This document shows positions 16,957-25,242 of a stretch of DNA of 54,519 bases, in pieces. This stretch comes from an uncultured Clostridia bacterium (GTDB lineage: Bacteria; Bacillota; Clostridia; TANB77; CAG-508), in NCBI GenBank assembly GCA_947623595.1, contig CANQHC010000002.1, forward strand, positions 64,951 to 119,469. The letters run 5' to 3'. Position 1 is the first letter of the stretch; each line of letters starts with the position of its first letter. A program made the position numbers and the translations under genes. A model generated the notes under the pieces. The model saw nothing but the letters and a program-made list of their open reading frames with translations, searched no databases and was not told the origin of the DNA.

Positions 16957-17993
16957 TGTATCCAATTGCAATAATTATCTGTCTGATTCTTTCTATATTA
17001 TTGTTTTTTGTAAAATTCAACAGAAAGGGTAAATATACAAATGGAAAAAAGGTTGCAAATACTAAATATATAAAAGAAACAGAATATTATAAAACAAAAT
17101 TAAAAAAATACAAAATTCTATCTACTACAATTAAAATTCTAAGTATTATATGCATATTAATTACAAGCATACTTGTTGCAAGGCCAATAACTGTTCAAAA
17201 TAGGAGTGAGGATAAATATAACAGAGATATATTATTAGGATTAGACATATCTACTTCTGAATGTGAGGTTAATTTAGAATTAGCAAAAAAGATTAGAGAA
17301 ATGATTCCAAAAATAAAGGGCGATAGAATAGGCATAGTTATTTATAATACTGCTCCGGTTGTATTTTGTCCATTAACAGATGATTATGATTATATAATAG
17401 AATGTTTAGATGTAATAGAAAGGCAATCAAAAATAGTAATGGAAAATAATGGACGTATTCCTATTTCATTTGATGAGGAAGGTCTAGAAACAATCAAATT
17501 TTGGGATGGTGGAGCTACGGCAAATAGTTTAGAAAGGGGAAGTTCTCTTGTAGGAGATGGACTTGCAGGAACATTATTTTCATTTCCGAATTTGAAAACT
17601 GATAACCAAAGGACTAGAATAATAATTTTTGCCACAGATAATGCTGTTAGCGGTGATGAAACACTTTCACTTGAAGAAGCTTGTGAACTTTGCAAAAAAT
17701 ATGATATTAATCTATATGCATATTGTCCAAGCATTGATATGAATGAATATACAAGTGAAGAAAAAATTAATTCATATAGAAAAGCTGTAGAAGAAAATGG
17801 TGGTGGCAAGTTTTATACAGGAAATTTAGATAGAATGACAGCAAGTATAGTAGATGAAATAAAAGAAACCAAAGCATCTTTACTAAAAACAAGCAAGAAA
17901 ACATATGTAACAGATCATCCAGAAATATTTTCAATATGTATAATAATAGTGTTTTTTATTTTAATTATAATAGAGAAAAGAGTTAGAGTATGA
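16947..17993 (+). CDS. VWA domain membrane protein (BatA-like)
   Basis: A 348-residue protein with a membrane helix at residues 4-22, another at about 58-78, a VWA domain, and a C-terminal helix near residues 325-342. The metal-ion-dependent adhesion site starts at D100-x-S-x-S (LDISTSECE). A loop with PLTDDYDYI and the later FATDNAVSG provide the other metal ligands. The topology (two helices, VWA, one helix) is that of BatA/BatB aerotolerance proteins. An insertion of about 50 residues in the VWA domain (near residues 160-205) is unusual. The start overlaps the previous gene by 10 nt; the end overlaps the next by 4 nt. Confidence 0.88.
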   Translation: MELMYPIAIIICLILSILLFFVKFNRKGKYTNGKKVANTKYIKETEYYKTKLKKYKILSTTIKILSIICILITSILVARPITVQNRSEDKYNRDILLGLDISTSECEVNLELAKKIREMIPKIKGDRIGIVIYNTAPVVFCPLTDDYDYIIECLDVIERQSKIVMENNGRIPISFDEEGLETIKFWDGGATANSLERGSSLVGDGLAGTLFSFPNLKTDNQRTRIIIFATDNAVSGDETLSLEEACELCKKYDINLYAYCPSIDMNEYTSEEKINSYRKAVEENGGGKFYTGNLDRMTASIVDEIKETKASLLKTSKKTYVTDHPEIFSICIIIVFFILIIIEKRVRV

Positions 17994-19027
17994 TAATTAA
18001 TCCAATAATTCCAATTTGGCTTATGAGTATAATTTGTATAATTTTAATTGTACTAATCATACACAATAAAAAGCTGAAAAATATAATTAAACCAAATACA
18101 GAAAAAACTCCTAGACATAAAAAACTAATTAGAGATTATGTAATAAATATAGTTTTAAAAATCAGTATAGTTATATTGCTATTTCTCATAAATTTAAGGT
18201 TTATGCTACCTAATGGAGAAAGTATGGCAATAAATTCAGATTTAAGTGTTTTATTTGTAATAGATACAAGTGTTAGTATGAGAGCATTAGATTATGATGG
18301 CGAAAAAGAAAGAGTGGAAGGTGTTATCAATGATAGTTGTTACATAGTAGATGAACTATCAGGATGTAAGTTTTCAATTATTACATTCTCAGACAAAGCA
18401 CAAAGACTTATTCCTTTTACAACCGATAGTGATATGGTACAATCAGAACTAAAAGCTATAAGCCTTGAAAATGATTATTATGCTAAGGGAAGTTCTCTAA
18501 ATTCAGTAAAAGATGTTCTAGAAAAAACATTAAAAGATGAATATACTAGGCAGGAAGGAAAAACAAAATTTATTGTGTTTTTCATAACAGATGGAGAAAT
18601 AACAAAAGAAGGGGAAAATCTAAAATCATTTTCAAGTATTGGAAAATATGTTAGTAATGGTGCTGTGCTAGGATATGGTACAACTAATGGTGGAAAAATG
18701 ATAAATAGTTTATATAAAGATGATCCTAGCAGTGAATTTTATTATATTTATTATTATGGAGATGGTTATGATAAGATAACTGCGATTTCAAAATTAGATG
18801 AGCAAAATCTAAAAAATATAGCGAATGATTTGAAAGTTGATTATGTACAAATGAGCAAAACAGCTAATATTGATTACAAATTAAATGATATAAAAAAGCA
18901 AATTTATAAAGAACAAACATCAGAACAAAAGATTAATTCATATCAAGATATATATTATTATTTTGCAATACCATTAATAATTTTATTTGCAATTAATGTT
19001 TTAATAATAGAAAGGAGATTAAAATGA
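17990..19027 (+). CDS. Second VWA domain membrane protein (BatB-like)
   Basis: A 345-residue paralogue of the preceding protein: two N-terminal membrane helices (residues about 5-22 and 53-73), a VWA domain with D92-T-S-V-S (VIDTSVSMRALDYDG) and FFITDGEIT, and a C-terminal membrane helix (about 322-340). Paired VWA proteins are typical of Bat operons. It probably forms a complex with the first VWA protein at the membrane, the MoxR ATPase acting on it from the cytoplasm. It overlaps both neighbours by 4 nt. Confidence 0.9.
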   Translation: MIINPIIPIWLMSIICIILIVLIIHNKKLKNIIKPNTEKTPRHKKLIRDYVINIVLKISIVILLFLINLRFMLPNGESMAINSDLSVLFVIDTSVSMRALDYDGEKERVEGVINDSCYIVDELSGCKFSIITFSDKAQRLIPFTTDSDMVQSELKAISLENDYYAKGSSLNSVKDVLEKTLKDEYTRQEGKTKFIVFFITDGEITKEGENLKSFSSIGKYVSNGAVLGYGTTNGGKMINSLYKDDPSSEFYYIYYYGDGYDKITAISKLDEQNLKNIANDLKVDYVQMSKTANIDYKLNDIKKQIYKEQTSEQKINSYQDIYYYFAIPLIILFAINVLIIERRLK

Positions 19028-19611
19028 GAAAATTGTTTTATCAAAATTTTGGAAAGTCTAATACAAAAATTGTTTTATTAGTTGGCTTTCTAATATTAGT
19101 TATAGTTGGAATAATTATTTTTATTACAATGGATAGAACTAAAAAAGTACAAGAGATTGATTCAAATGACGTAATTATATATACAACAGCAAGTTTAAGT
19201 TATGGAACTATGGAACAAACTAGTAAGGTTTATGGAGATTTTGTTTGTACTAATGGTGAAATATATAGCTATGAAATACCAGGAAATGAGAATGGCGAAA
19301 GATTTGATGTAGAAAAAATTAATACTGAAGTATTAAAAAAATATGCCACAGGATTTGGATATAAAGCTAAATTATCGGAAGAAGACTTAAAACAAATTAC
19401 AGAAAATTTAGAGCAAATTGAGAATGAATATGAAACTGTAAGCATGGAATTATTAGACGGACCAAGTTTTTCTAGTGTATATATATTAAAAGGAGAATCT
19501 AGAAATCCTCTAATCACATATTCAGGAGGTCAATATATGAAAAATTCTTCAATTGCAGGTAAAATTATCATAGAATTGTTAGAGAAAAATAATATAGTTT
19601 ATTCTTTTTAA
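19024..19611 (+). CDS. Membrane-anchored extracytoplasmic protein, unknown family
   Basis: A 195-residue protein with one N-terminal membrane helix (about residues 18-37, IVLLVGFLILVIVGIIIFI) and a soluble outer domain with no cysteine other than one in FVCTNGE. I do not recognise the fold. It sits where some Bat operons carry an accessory protein and overlaps the VWA gene by 4 nt, so it is likely a subunit of the same complex. Confidence 0.75.
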   Translation: MRKLFYQNFGKSNTKIVLLVGFLILVIVGIIIFITMDRTKKVQEIDSNDVIIYTTASLSYGTMEQTSKVYGDFVCTNGEIYSYEIPGNENGERFDVEKINTEVLKKYATGFGYKAKLSEEDLKQITENLEQIENEYETVSMELLDGPSFSSVYILKGESRNPLITYSGGQYMKNSSIAGKIIIELLEKNNIVYSF

Positions 19612-19637
19612 TATAAGAACACTATAAGGAGAAAAAC

Positions 19638-20318
19638 ATGAAAAGAAAAATATTTGCTGTGATATGTATTATTTTAATAATTATAATGTTAAAATTAGCA
19701 TGTAACATAGTAGTTAATAATTTATTGATAAAAACATATGAGGAAGGAAAATATTTAGAAGGTCAAGCAAAATTATTAACTTATGTGAATTTTATTCAAA
19801 GATATATTGCAAACTATAATTATGGTAATATGCTGTATCAAAATGGAAAATATGATGAAGCAATAGAAGAATATAAAAAAGCATTGGAAGCAAATGTTCC
19901 TGAAGAAGAATGTAGTATTAGAATTAATTATGCATTAGCAATTTGCAAAACTGTAACAGTTGATGAGACAGATCAAACAAGCATAAAAAATGCAATAGAA
20001 AAGTATGAAAGTGCAATCAATGTTTTAACTGAAAATGGATGTGCTAATAAAAATGACAATAATGGTCATAGTCAAAAAGCTGAAAGATTGAAAAAAGATA
20101 TTCAAAAAGAAATAGATAGATTAAAAAAATTGCAAAAAGATGATACTCAAACAAATGATAAAGATGGAAAAAAAGAAGAGGATGAAAAAAAAGAAAAAGA
20201 TATTGAAGATAAGATACAGGAAATAAAAGAAAATGCTACAAAGGAACAAAGAAATACAGAAAGTGAATATAAAAATTACGGAAATTTTGATTTCCAAAGA
20301 GTTGACAAGAACTGGTAA
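19638..20318 (+). CDS. TPR-containing membrane protein (BatC-like)
   Basis: A 226-residue protein with an N-terminal membrane helix (about residues 4-24), a TPR unit (NYGNMLYQNGKYDEAIEEYK followed by KALE) and a second helical pair, then a long lysine/glutamate-rich tail. TPR proteins of this kind (BatC/BatE) end Bat operons and probably act as an outer-face scaffold. AAGGAG precedes the ATG. Confidence 0.8.
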   Translation: MKRKIFAVICIILIIIMLKLACNIVVNNLLIKTYEEGKYLEGQAKLLTYVNFIQRYIANYNYGNMLYQNGKYDEAIEEYKKALEANVPEEECSIRINYALAICKTVTVDETDQTSIKNAIEKYESAINVLTENGCANKNDNNGHSQKAERLKKDIQKEIDRLKKLQKDDTQTNDKDGKKEEDEKKEKDIEDKIQEIKENATKEQRNTESEYKNYGNFDFQRVDKNW

Positions 20319-20482
20319 AGAAGGGAGTACAAAAGAATGAGAAAGTTAAAAGAAAATTATATAATTCTATTTGGAGGGGTAAATGGAATCTTGGCAAAAA
20401 AGGGGCAAAAAAATGAATAAAAAACAATAAAAAGTTAAATAAATATAAAAATTTTGTAAAAGAAATATGGAGGAATAAAAAA

Positions 20483-22147
20483 ATGAAAACTAAAATTATA
20501 GCAGTAATTACTTTACTATTAATTATTTTATCAATGAGTGTTAATCTTTATAAAGTACAAGCTTATACAGGAGAAATTGATCCAGAAGGTTATATAACTT
20601 TACCAACTAGAATAAATATTTCTGAAGATAAAATTGGAACAGCAACCATAAGTTTATCATCAGAAGCAAGTGGTTATACAATATCATATCAAAAAGTTGA
20701 TACAACTAAGTCTGTTTTTGATAATATGCAATCTAAGGCAAATGAGCTTAAAAGTTATGCAACTACAAGTCAGCAAACATTAAATGGAAAGAAAACAAAT
20801 GTTGAAACATTAAGCAAAAAATATACTGATTTATTGGAAGAGAGTCCAGACAGTCAAGAAGAAATTGCACAAGCCAAACAAGAATATGATACAGCTTTAA
20901 AAGACTATACAGATTATGCTAAAACAGTTCAAGAAAAAATAAAAACATTGCAGGCAGAAATTTATTCATATATACCAAACTATACAAGTTCTTGGACAGA
21001 AACAACTAATACAACTAATAATTTAAAATTAGATTTAAAAAAATATTCAGGAACAGTATATATTGCATTATGGGTAAAAATTACAAATGGAACAAATACC
21101 TATTATGATGTAGATATATATTCTCCTAATATTAAAGAAACTACAAGTGATCCAGAAACTCCACCAACTCAAACACCTCCAGAAGGTGATTGGACAGACT
21201 TCTCAAAAGCAAAATTAACATTAAGCAAAGAAGGAACTTCAGATACAATTTTAGAGATATCAGGAGTTACACCTAAAAAACTTAGCTACTATGGTTTATT
21301 TATAACAAATAATGCAAATAAGCCAAATGTAAACTGGAATTCAGAAGATAAAATATCTTTAACATATGATGAAAAAACAAAAACATTCAAATCACTTACA
21401 AATGATGTCTTAGCAGGATATGTTGAACAAAACAAAGATATATATGCAACTATAATGGAAAAGAATGAAGAGTCTGATAAAGAAGAAATTGTTCTATATG
21501 GTAAAAAATTAACTAGATATGCAGAACCAAAATATACTGATGCTTTTTTTGCAACCTATATGGTTGATGATTCAACTCAAATAGTTACAACATTTACACA
21601 TGGAGATGCTAATAAAAGAAAAATGCAAATAAAAGTTGGAAAAATTACTGATACAGCAATTTTACAAAAAATTAAAAATAAGGATGCTAGCGGATTTGCT
21701 GAATTATTAAAGTATGCAAAATCTAATTCAGGAATTTTAAATCAGACTGTTAATTCAAATGAAAATGATGGATTTGCAATTGAATATAATACTAATGATT
21801 TAGAAAAAAAGCTTCCAGCTTTAAATCTAAAAGGTCTTCAAAATAATGCTTATTATTATTTATATGTAAAAGCTGATGACGAAAATGGAAAATATATTAC
21901 TCAAGAAGGTTTAACATTGGCTAAAGCTTCTGTTTATACTGATACAAAAGACTGGTCATTATTCTTTTATGGTTCAAATAATTTCAAATGGGACGAATTT
22001 GGAAATTCAGGTGGAAAAGATAATACTATAGCAGGAGGAAAAATACCTCAAACAGGTTCAGATATGATAATATTTGGAACAGCTACATTACTTATTGTAG
22101 GAGCTGGAATAGTAGCTTATAGAAAATATAGGAAATATAATTTTTAA
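20483..22147 (+). CDS. Secreted surface protein with IPQTG sorting signal
   Basis: A 554-residue protein with a signal peptide (MKTKIIAVITLLLIILSMSV...VQAYT, cleavage near residue 28). A helical segment with many Q, K and T residues covers about 70-155, then a proline-rich linker (ETPPTQTPPEG) and a beta-rich region. The C-terminus is a textbook cell-wall sorting signal: IPQTGSD, a hydrophobic stretch, and the basic tail YRKYRKYNF. IPQTG is an LPxTG variant, so a sortase should attach it to peptidoglycan; no sortase gene is in the window. It follows the Bat-like operon by 164 nt with no terminator visible. GGAGG precedes the ATG. Confidence 0.85.
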   Translation: MKTKIIAVITLLLIILSMSVNLYKVQAYTGEIDPEGYITLPTRINISEDKIGTATISLSSEASGYTISYQKVDTTKSVFDNMQSKANELKSYATTSQQTLNGKKTNVETLSKKYTDLLEESPDSQEEIAQAKQEYDTALKDYTDYAKTVQEKIKTLQAEIYSYIPNYTSSWTETTNTTNNLKLDLKKYSGTVYIALWVKITNGTNTYYDVDIYSPNIKETTSDPETPPTQTPPEGDWTDFSKAKLTLSKEGTSDTILEISGVTPKKLSYYGLFITNNANKPNVNWNSEDKISLTYDEKTKTFKSLTNDVLAGYVEQNKDIYATIMEKNEESDKEEIVLYGKKLTRYAEPKYTDAFFATYMVDDSTQIVTTFTHGDANKRKMQIKVGKITDTAILQKIKNKDASGFAELLKYAKSNSGILNQTVNSNENDGFAIEYNTNDLEKKLPALNLKGLQNNAYYYLYVKADDENGKYITQEGLTLAKASVYTDTKDWSLFFYGSNNFKWDEFGNSGGKDNTIAGGKIPQTGSDMIIFGTATLLIVGAGIVAYRKYRKYNF

Positions 22148-22179
22148 TATAAAGATATCAAAAGAAAAAGCAAAAGGTA

Positions 22180-22211
22180 ATCAATATATGAAAGGTAAAA
22201 TTTATATTGAT
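22180..22211 (+). other. Intergenic stem-loop without T tract
   Basis: ATCAATATA and TATATTGAT form a perfect 9-bp stem around a 14-nt loop between the surface protein and the next gene. No T run follows, so it is not a standard terminator; an RNA processing or stability element is possible. Confidence 0.3.
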
Positions 22212-22228
22212 GAATTTTAGGAGAAATT

Positions 22229-23500
22229 ATGTTTTGTAATAAATGTGGAAACGAAGTTTATCCAAATCAAAAATTTTGTAATAAATGTGGAAATCATTTG
22301 TTATATACTACTCAAAATAATGCTATACCAAATAATACAATAGAAAATAATATGATGCAAAATGATGCAATACAAAATCACTATAGAAGTAGCTATTTGA
22401 ATTACAACAATAAAAATAGCAATACCAAAATAATAATAATTACAGTTGTAATAATGATTATAATAATATTACTTACAACTGTAATATTATTAATAACTAA
22501 TAAAAACAGTTACAATTTTGATTATGGAAATGTAGAAAATTCAGTAAATGGAACACCGGCTGTGCAAAATGGTGACAATAATAATACCATACAAAATGGT
22601 GGAGGAAATACTATAAAAAGTGGAAAAAATGCGACAGCAATTATTACAGATAATGTGTATTATGGGATTTCTATTAATAATGAGGCAGATGCAATAAAAT
22701 TAATAGAAGAAGATTCAATTAAACAGAAACAAGCAGATTATCCGCAAGAAATTATAGAAATAGAAAATAGAATAATACAAAACTATTCTATAACTGCTGT
22801 AAACTTAAAAGAACTAGATGTAGAATTTGCAAAAGAATTAGAAAATGTAATAAAAAATATTTATACAAATTTCCCGAGTGCAAGAGGGCATCTAACCAAT
22901 TTAACATTGACCAATTTAGATATGTCAAACAACGGGGTAATAGCATTATTTATGCCAGTATTTACTTTTGGAACATCAAATACAACAACTACAAGACCAT
23001 GGGTAATAAAAACACAAATACAATTAAATGCTAGGTATTTTTTAGATCCAACGAGAATTGACTCAAGTGTTCAAGCAAGTTCAAAAGTAGGGCATTTTCC
23101 TAAAAATGCAACTAGAAATTCTCCAGTAGCACATGAACTAGGGCATTATTTATCCTTTATTGCAATGATGAACCATTATTCTACAAATTCTGTTATGCTA
23201 ATAGATGATAACAAATTATCAAATTACTATGAAATTATTAAGGACTTTGGAAAAGGAGATTTTTCAAAGCAAATGTTGGATGAGGCATATCAAAATTATG
23301 TGAGAGATAATGGAACAATAGACTTTGACCAATGGAGGGGGCAGATATCCCAATATGCATTAGCAAAAGACGAGCAAGGAGAATATATATATGATGAAAC
23401 AATTGCTGAGGCTTTTCATGATGTGTACTTAAATGGAGATAATGCTAATAGTACGAGTAAATATATAATTCAAGTCTTAAAAAAATATATAGAAGGATAG
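22229..23500 (+). CDS. Zinc-ribbon membrane protein with HELGH metallopeptidase-like domain
   Basis: A 423-residue protein in three parts. Residues 1-25 form a zinc ribbon with CNKCG twice (MFCNKCG and KFCNKCGNHL), which should lie in the cytoplasm. After an N-rich linker, one membrane helix covers about residues 67-89. The outer part has an N/G-rich linker and a domain with H302-E-L-G-H306 (PVAHELGHYLSFI) and E394 (IAEAFHDVY), the ligands expected of a gluzincin-type zinc peptidase. I do not recognise the family; peptidase activity is inferred from the motif. RBS is AGGAG. The pseudoprotease gene follows on the same strand. Confidence 0.75.
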   Translation: MFCNKCGNEVYPNQKFCNKCGNHLLYTTQNNAIPNNTIENNMMQNDAIQNHYRSSYLNYNNKNSNTKIIIITVVIMIIIILLTTVILLITNKNSYNFDYGNVENSVNGTPAVQNGDNNNTIQNGGGNTIKSGKNATAIITDNVYYGISINNEADAIKLIEEDSIKQKQADYPQEIIEIENRIIQNYSITAVNLKELDVEFAKELENVIKNIYTNFPSARGHLTNLTLTNLDMSNNGVIALFMPVFTFGTSNTTTTRPWVIKTQIQLNARYFLDPTRIDSSVQASSKVGHFPKNATRNSPVAHELGHYLSFIAMMNHYSTNSVMLIDDNKLSNYYEIIKDFGKGDFSKQMLDEAYQNYVRDNGTIDFDQWRGQISQYALAKDEQGEYIYDETIAEAFHDVYLNGDNANSTSKYIIQVLKKYIEG

Positions 23501-23535
23501 GATGTAAAAAGTGAGAAAACGGAATAATAAAGTTT

Positions 23536-25242
23536 TTGGTATTTTGGTTACTGCTAATAATAATATGCTCAGAGCCTGTTTCGTTTGCTATAACAGAAAG
23601 AATTTCAATAAATGATGATACTTATTCATTTATAAATAAAGCAGAAAAAATTGCTTCTAATTTTGATAGTAATTATGAAATTACAAATAACAACAATAAA
23701 AATAATGATGAAATAAAGCAAAACATAACAGAGCTTACCAAGAAAACTACATATTTATTATTAGGTGAAGCAAATAAAGAAGACGAAGCAAGTGAAGATT
23801 ATTACAAGAGGTATAAGGATTATTTAAAATTAAGATATGATCCAGAAGTACCAAAAGATAGTAATTCAATACTGGGGTTAGATACAAATAGTCAAGAATA
23901 TAAAGATGATCTATTGTCAGGAGTTTCAGTTCCTGGAATGTTTTATGAATTAGATGAACTTGATATAAAATATAGCTCATATGGAAGAATTAAAGTATCA
24001 GTAACAGACGAAAATAATGTAATTTCAATGATTACATTATCAAATGTTACAATGAAAGAACAAGATAGCCAAAAACCAATGAATTACAATACTATAAAAA
24101 CTGATTTAACCATGTATTATTACTTTAAAAAATTGAATGGTGAATACAAACTATTATTTTTAAAGGGAGAAACTGATGATGATATAGAGCAATATTTTGA
24201 ACATAGCAATGAAAAAGTAGGAGAATTATCAAAAGATGATGATTATAACACTGATTTAGAAGATGTGTATGATTTTAGTAAAGTAAAAGCTATTTCAGAA
24301 AAAACTCTAACCAAAATTTATGATGAAAATAAAAATAAAATAGTATTTTTAAATTCAACATATGCTACAGGAACAACTACATCAGCCAATGGATTTTTTA
24401 TAAATGAAGGAATAATTGTAACTACATATAACTATATTGAAAAATCTTTAATAAAAGCACAAAATATTATAATAAGTGACAGTATAGGAAATGTATATGA
24501 ATTAGATGGAATTGTGACTGTAAATGTTGATAATGATATAGCAATTTTAAAAGTAAATAAAAAAAATGAGAAATATATAAAAGTAGAAAATGTTGAAAAG
24601 CCTCAAAAAGAAGATGCAGTTATTACTTTAAATAGTAAAGATGGAATAGGGCTAACAACTGCAAAAGGTATAATTATATCAAATAATGATGATATGCAAA
24701 CATCATTACCAGTTACAGAATCAATGCAAGGAAGCCCATTATTCAATTCAAATGGAGAATTAATTGGAATGATTAATTCTAAATCAGTTAATACAAGTAT
24801 ATCAACTGCTACAGAAATGAATGTATTGAATGAGTATTATAAAAAATTTAGTAATATAAAGTATGATGAAATAAAAGCAATATCATTTGAAACCTTAAAA
24901 GAAAATTATTATATAAAATATAGTGAAGAAAAAATTATAAATAATATCCCACAAGATAAATGGGAGCAATATTCTAAAGCAGAAAGTGCAGATGATTTTA
25001 TTAAGTTAAATTTAGTAAAAGCTTCATATAAAGATAAAATTATTAGTTTAAGGTACAAAAATGATGTTTCAAACTATGTAGATACTATGCAATTTGCAAT
25101 GGAATATAGAGCAAATTTACAAAATAATGGATATAAAGAAAAAAATATATCAAATTCTAAAGTGATTTATGAAAATGAAAAATATCAAATATTTATTATG
25201 TCAGAATTTGATTATTTAATAATAGTTATGGTGAAATTATGA
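23536..25242 (+). CDS. Secreted trypsin-like pseudoprotease (HtrA-like, catalytic residues lost)
   Basis: About 568 residues. An N-terminal hydrophobic segment (FWLLLIIICSEPVSFA) looks like a signal peptide. Residues about 265-425 look like an HtrA/trypsin fold: GIIVTNYHVIE of the family reads IIVTTYNYIE here (His replaced by N299), DNDIAILKV keeps the Asp (D334), and the GNSGGPL loop reads MQGSPLF (Ser replaced by Q398). So two of three triad residues are missing and it is probably not a protease. The start is uncertain: the TTG at 23536 has a poor ribosome site, whereas GTG at 23511 (AGGATG upstream) encodes RKRNNKVF in the other frame, the basic N-region this signal peptide lacks. A one-base frameshift near 23530-23540 is likely. 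The last 4 nt overlap the next gene. Confidence 0.7.
   Translation: MVFWLLLIIICSEPVSFAITERISINDDTYSFINKAEKIASNFDSNYEITNNNNKNNDEIKQNITELTKKTTYLLLGEANKEDEASEDYYKRYKDYLKLRYDPEVPKDSNSILGLDTNSQEYKDDLLSGVSVPGMFYELDELDIKYSSYGRIKVSVTDENNVISMITLSNVTMKEQDSQKPMNYNTIKTDLTMYYYFKKLNGEYKLLFLKGETDDDIEQYFEHSNEKVGELSKDDDYNTDLEDVYDFSKVKAISEKTLTKIYDENKNKIVFLNSTYATGTTTSANGFFINEGIIVTTYNYIEKSLIKAQNIIISDSIGNVYELDGIVTVNVDNDIAILKVNKKNEKYIKVENVEKPQKEDAVITLNSKDGIGLTTAKGIIISNNDDMQTSLPVTESMQGSPLFNSNGELIGMINSKSVNTSISTATEMNVLNEYYKKFSNIKYDEIKAISFETLKENYYIKYSEEKIINNIPQDKWEQYSKAESADDFIKLNLVKASYKDKIISLRYKNDVSNYVDTMQFAMEYRANLQNNGYKEKNISNSKVIYENEKYQIFIMSEFDYLIIVMVKL

Noticed and set aside
17390..17809. Minus-strand ORF of 139 codons inside the first VWA gene
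   Set aside because: Shadow of a well-supported gene; no start signal.
20337..20430. Two tiny overlapping ORFs (27 and 15 codons) with good ribosome sites between the TPR gene and the surface protein gene
   Set aside because: Too short, no family pattern, and the two frames exclude each other; they may be decay of a former gene.
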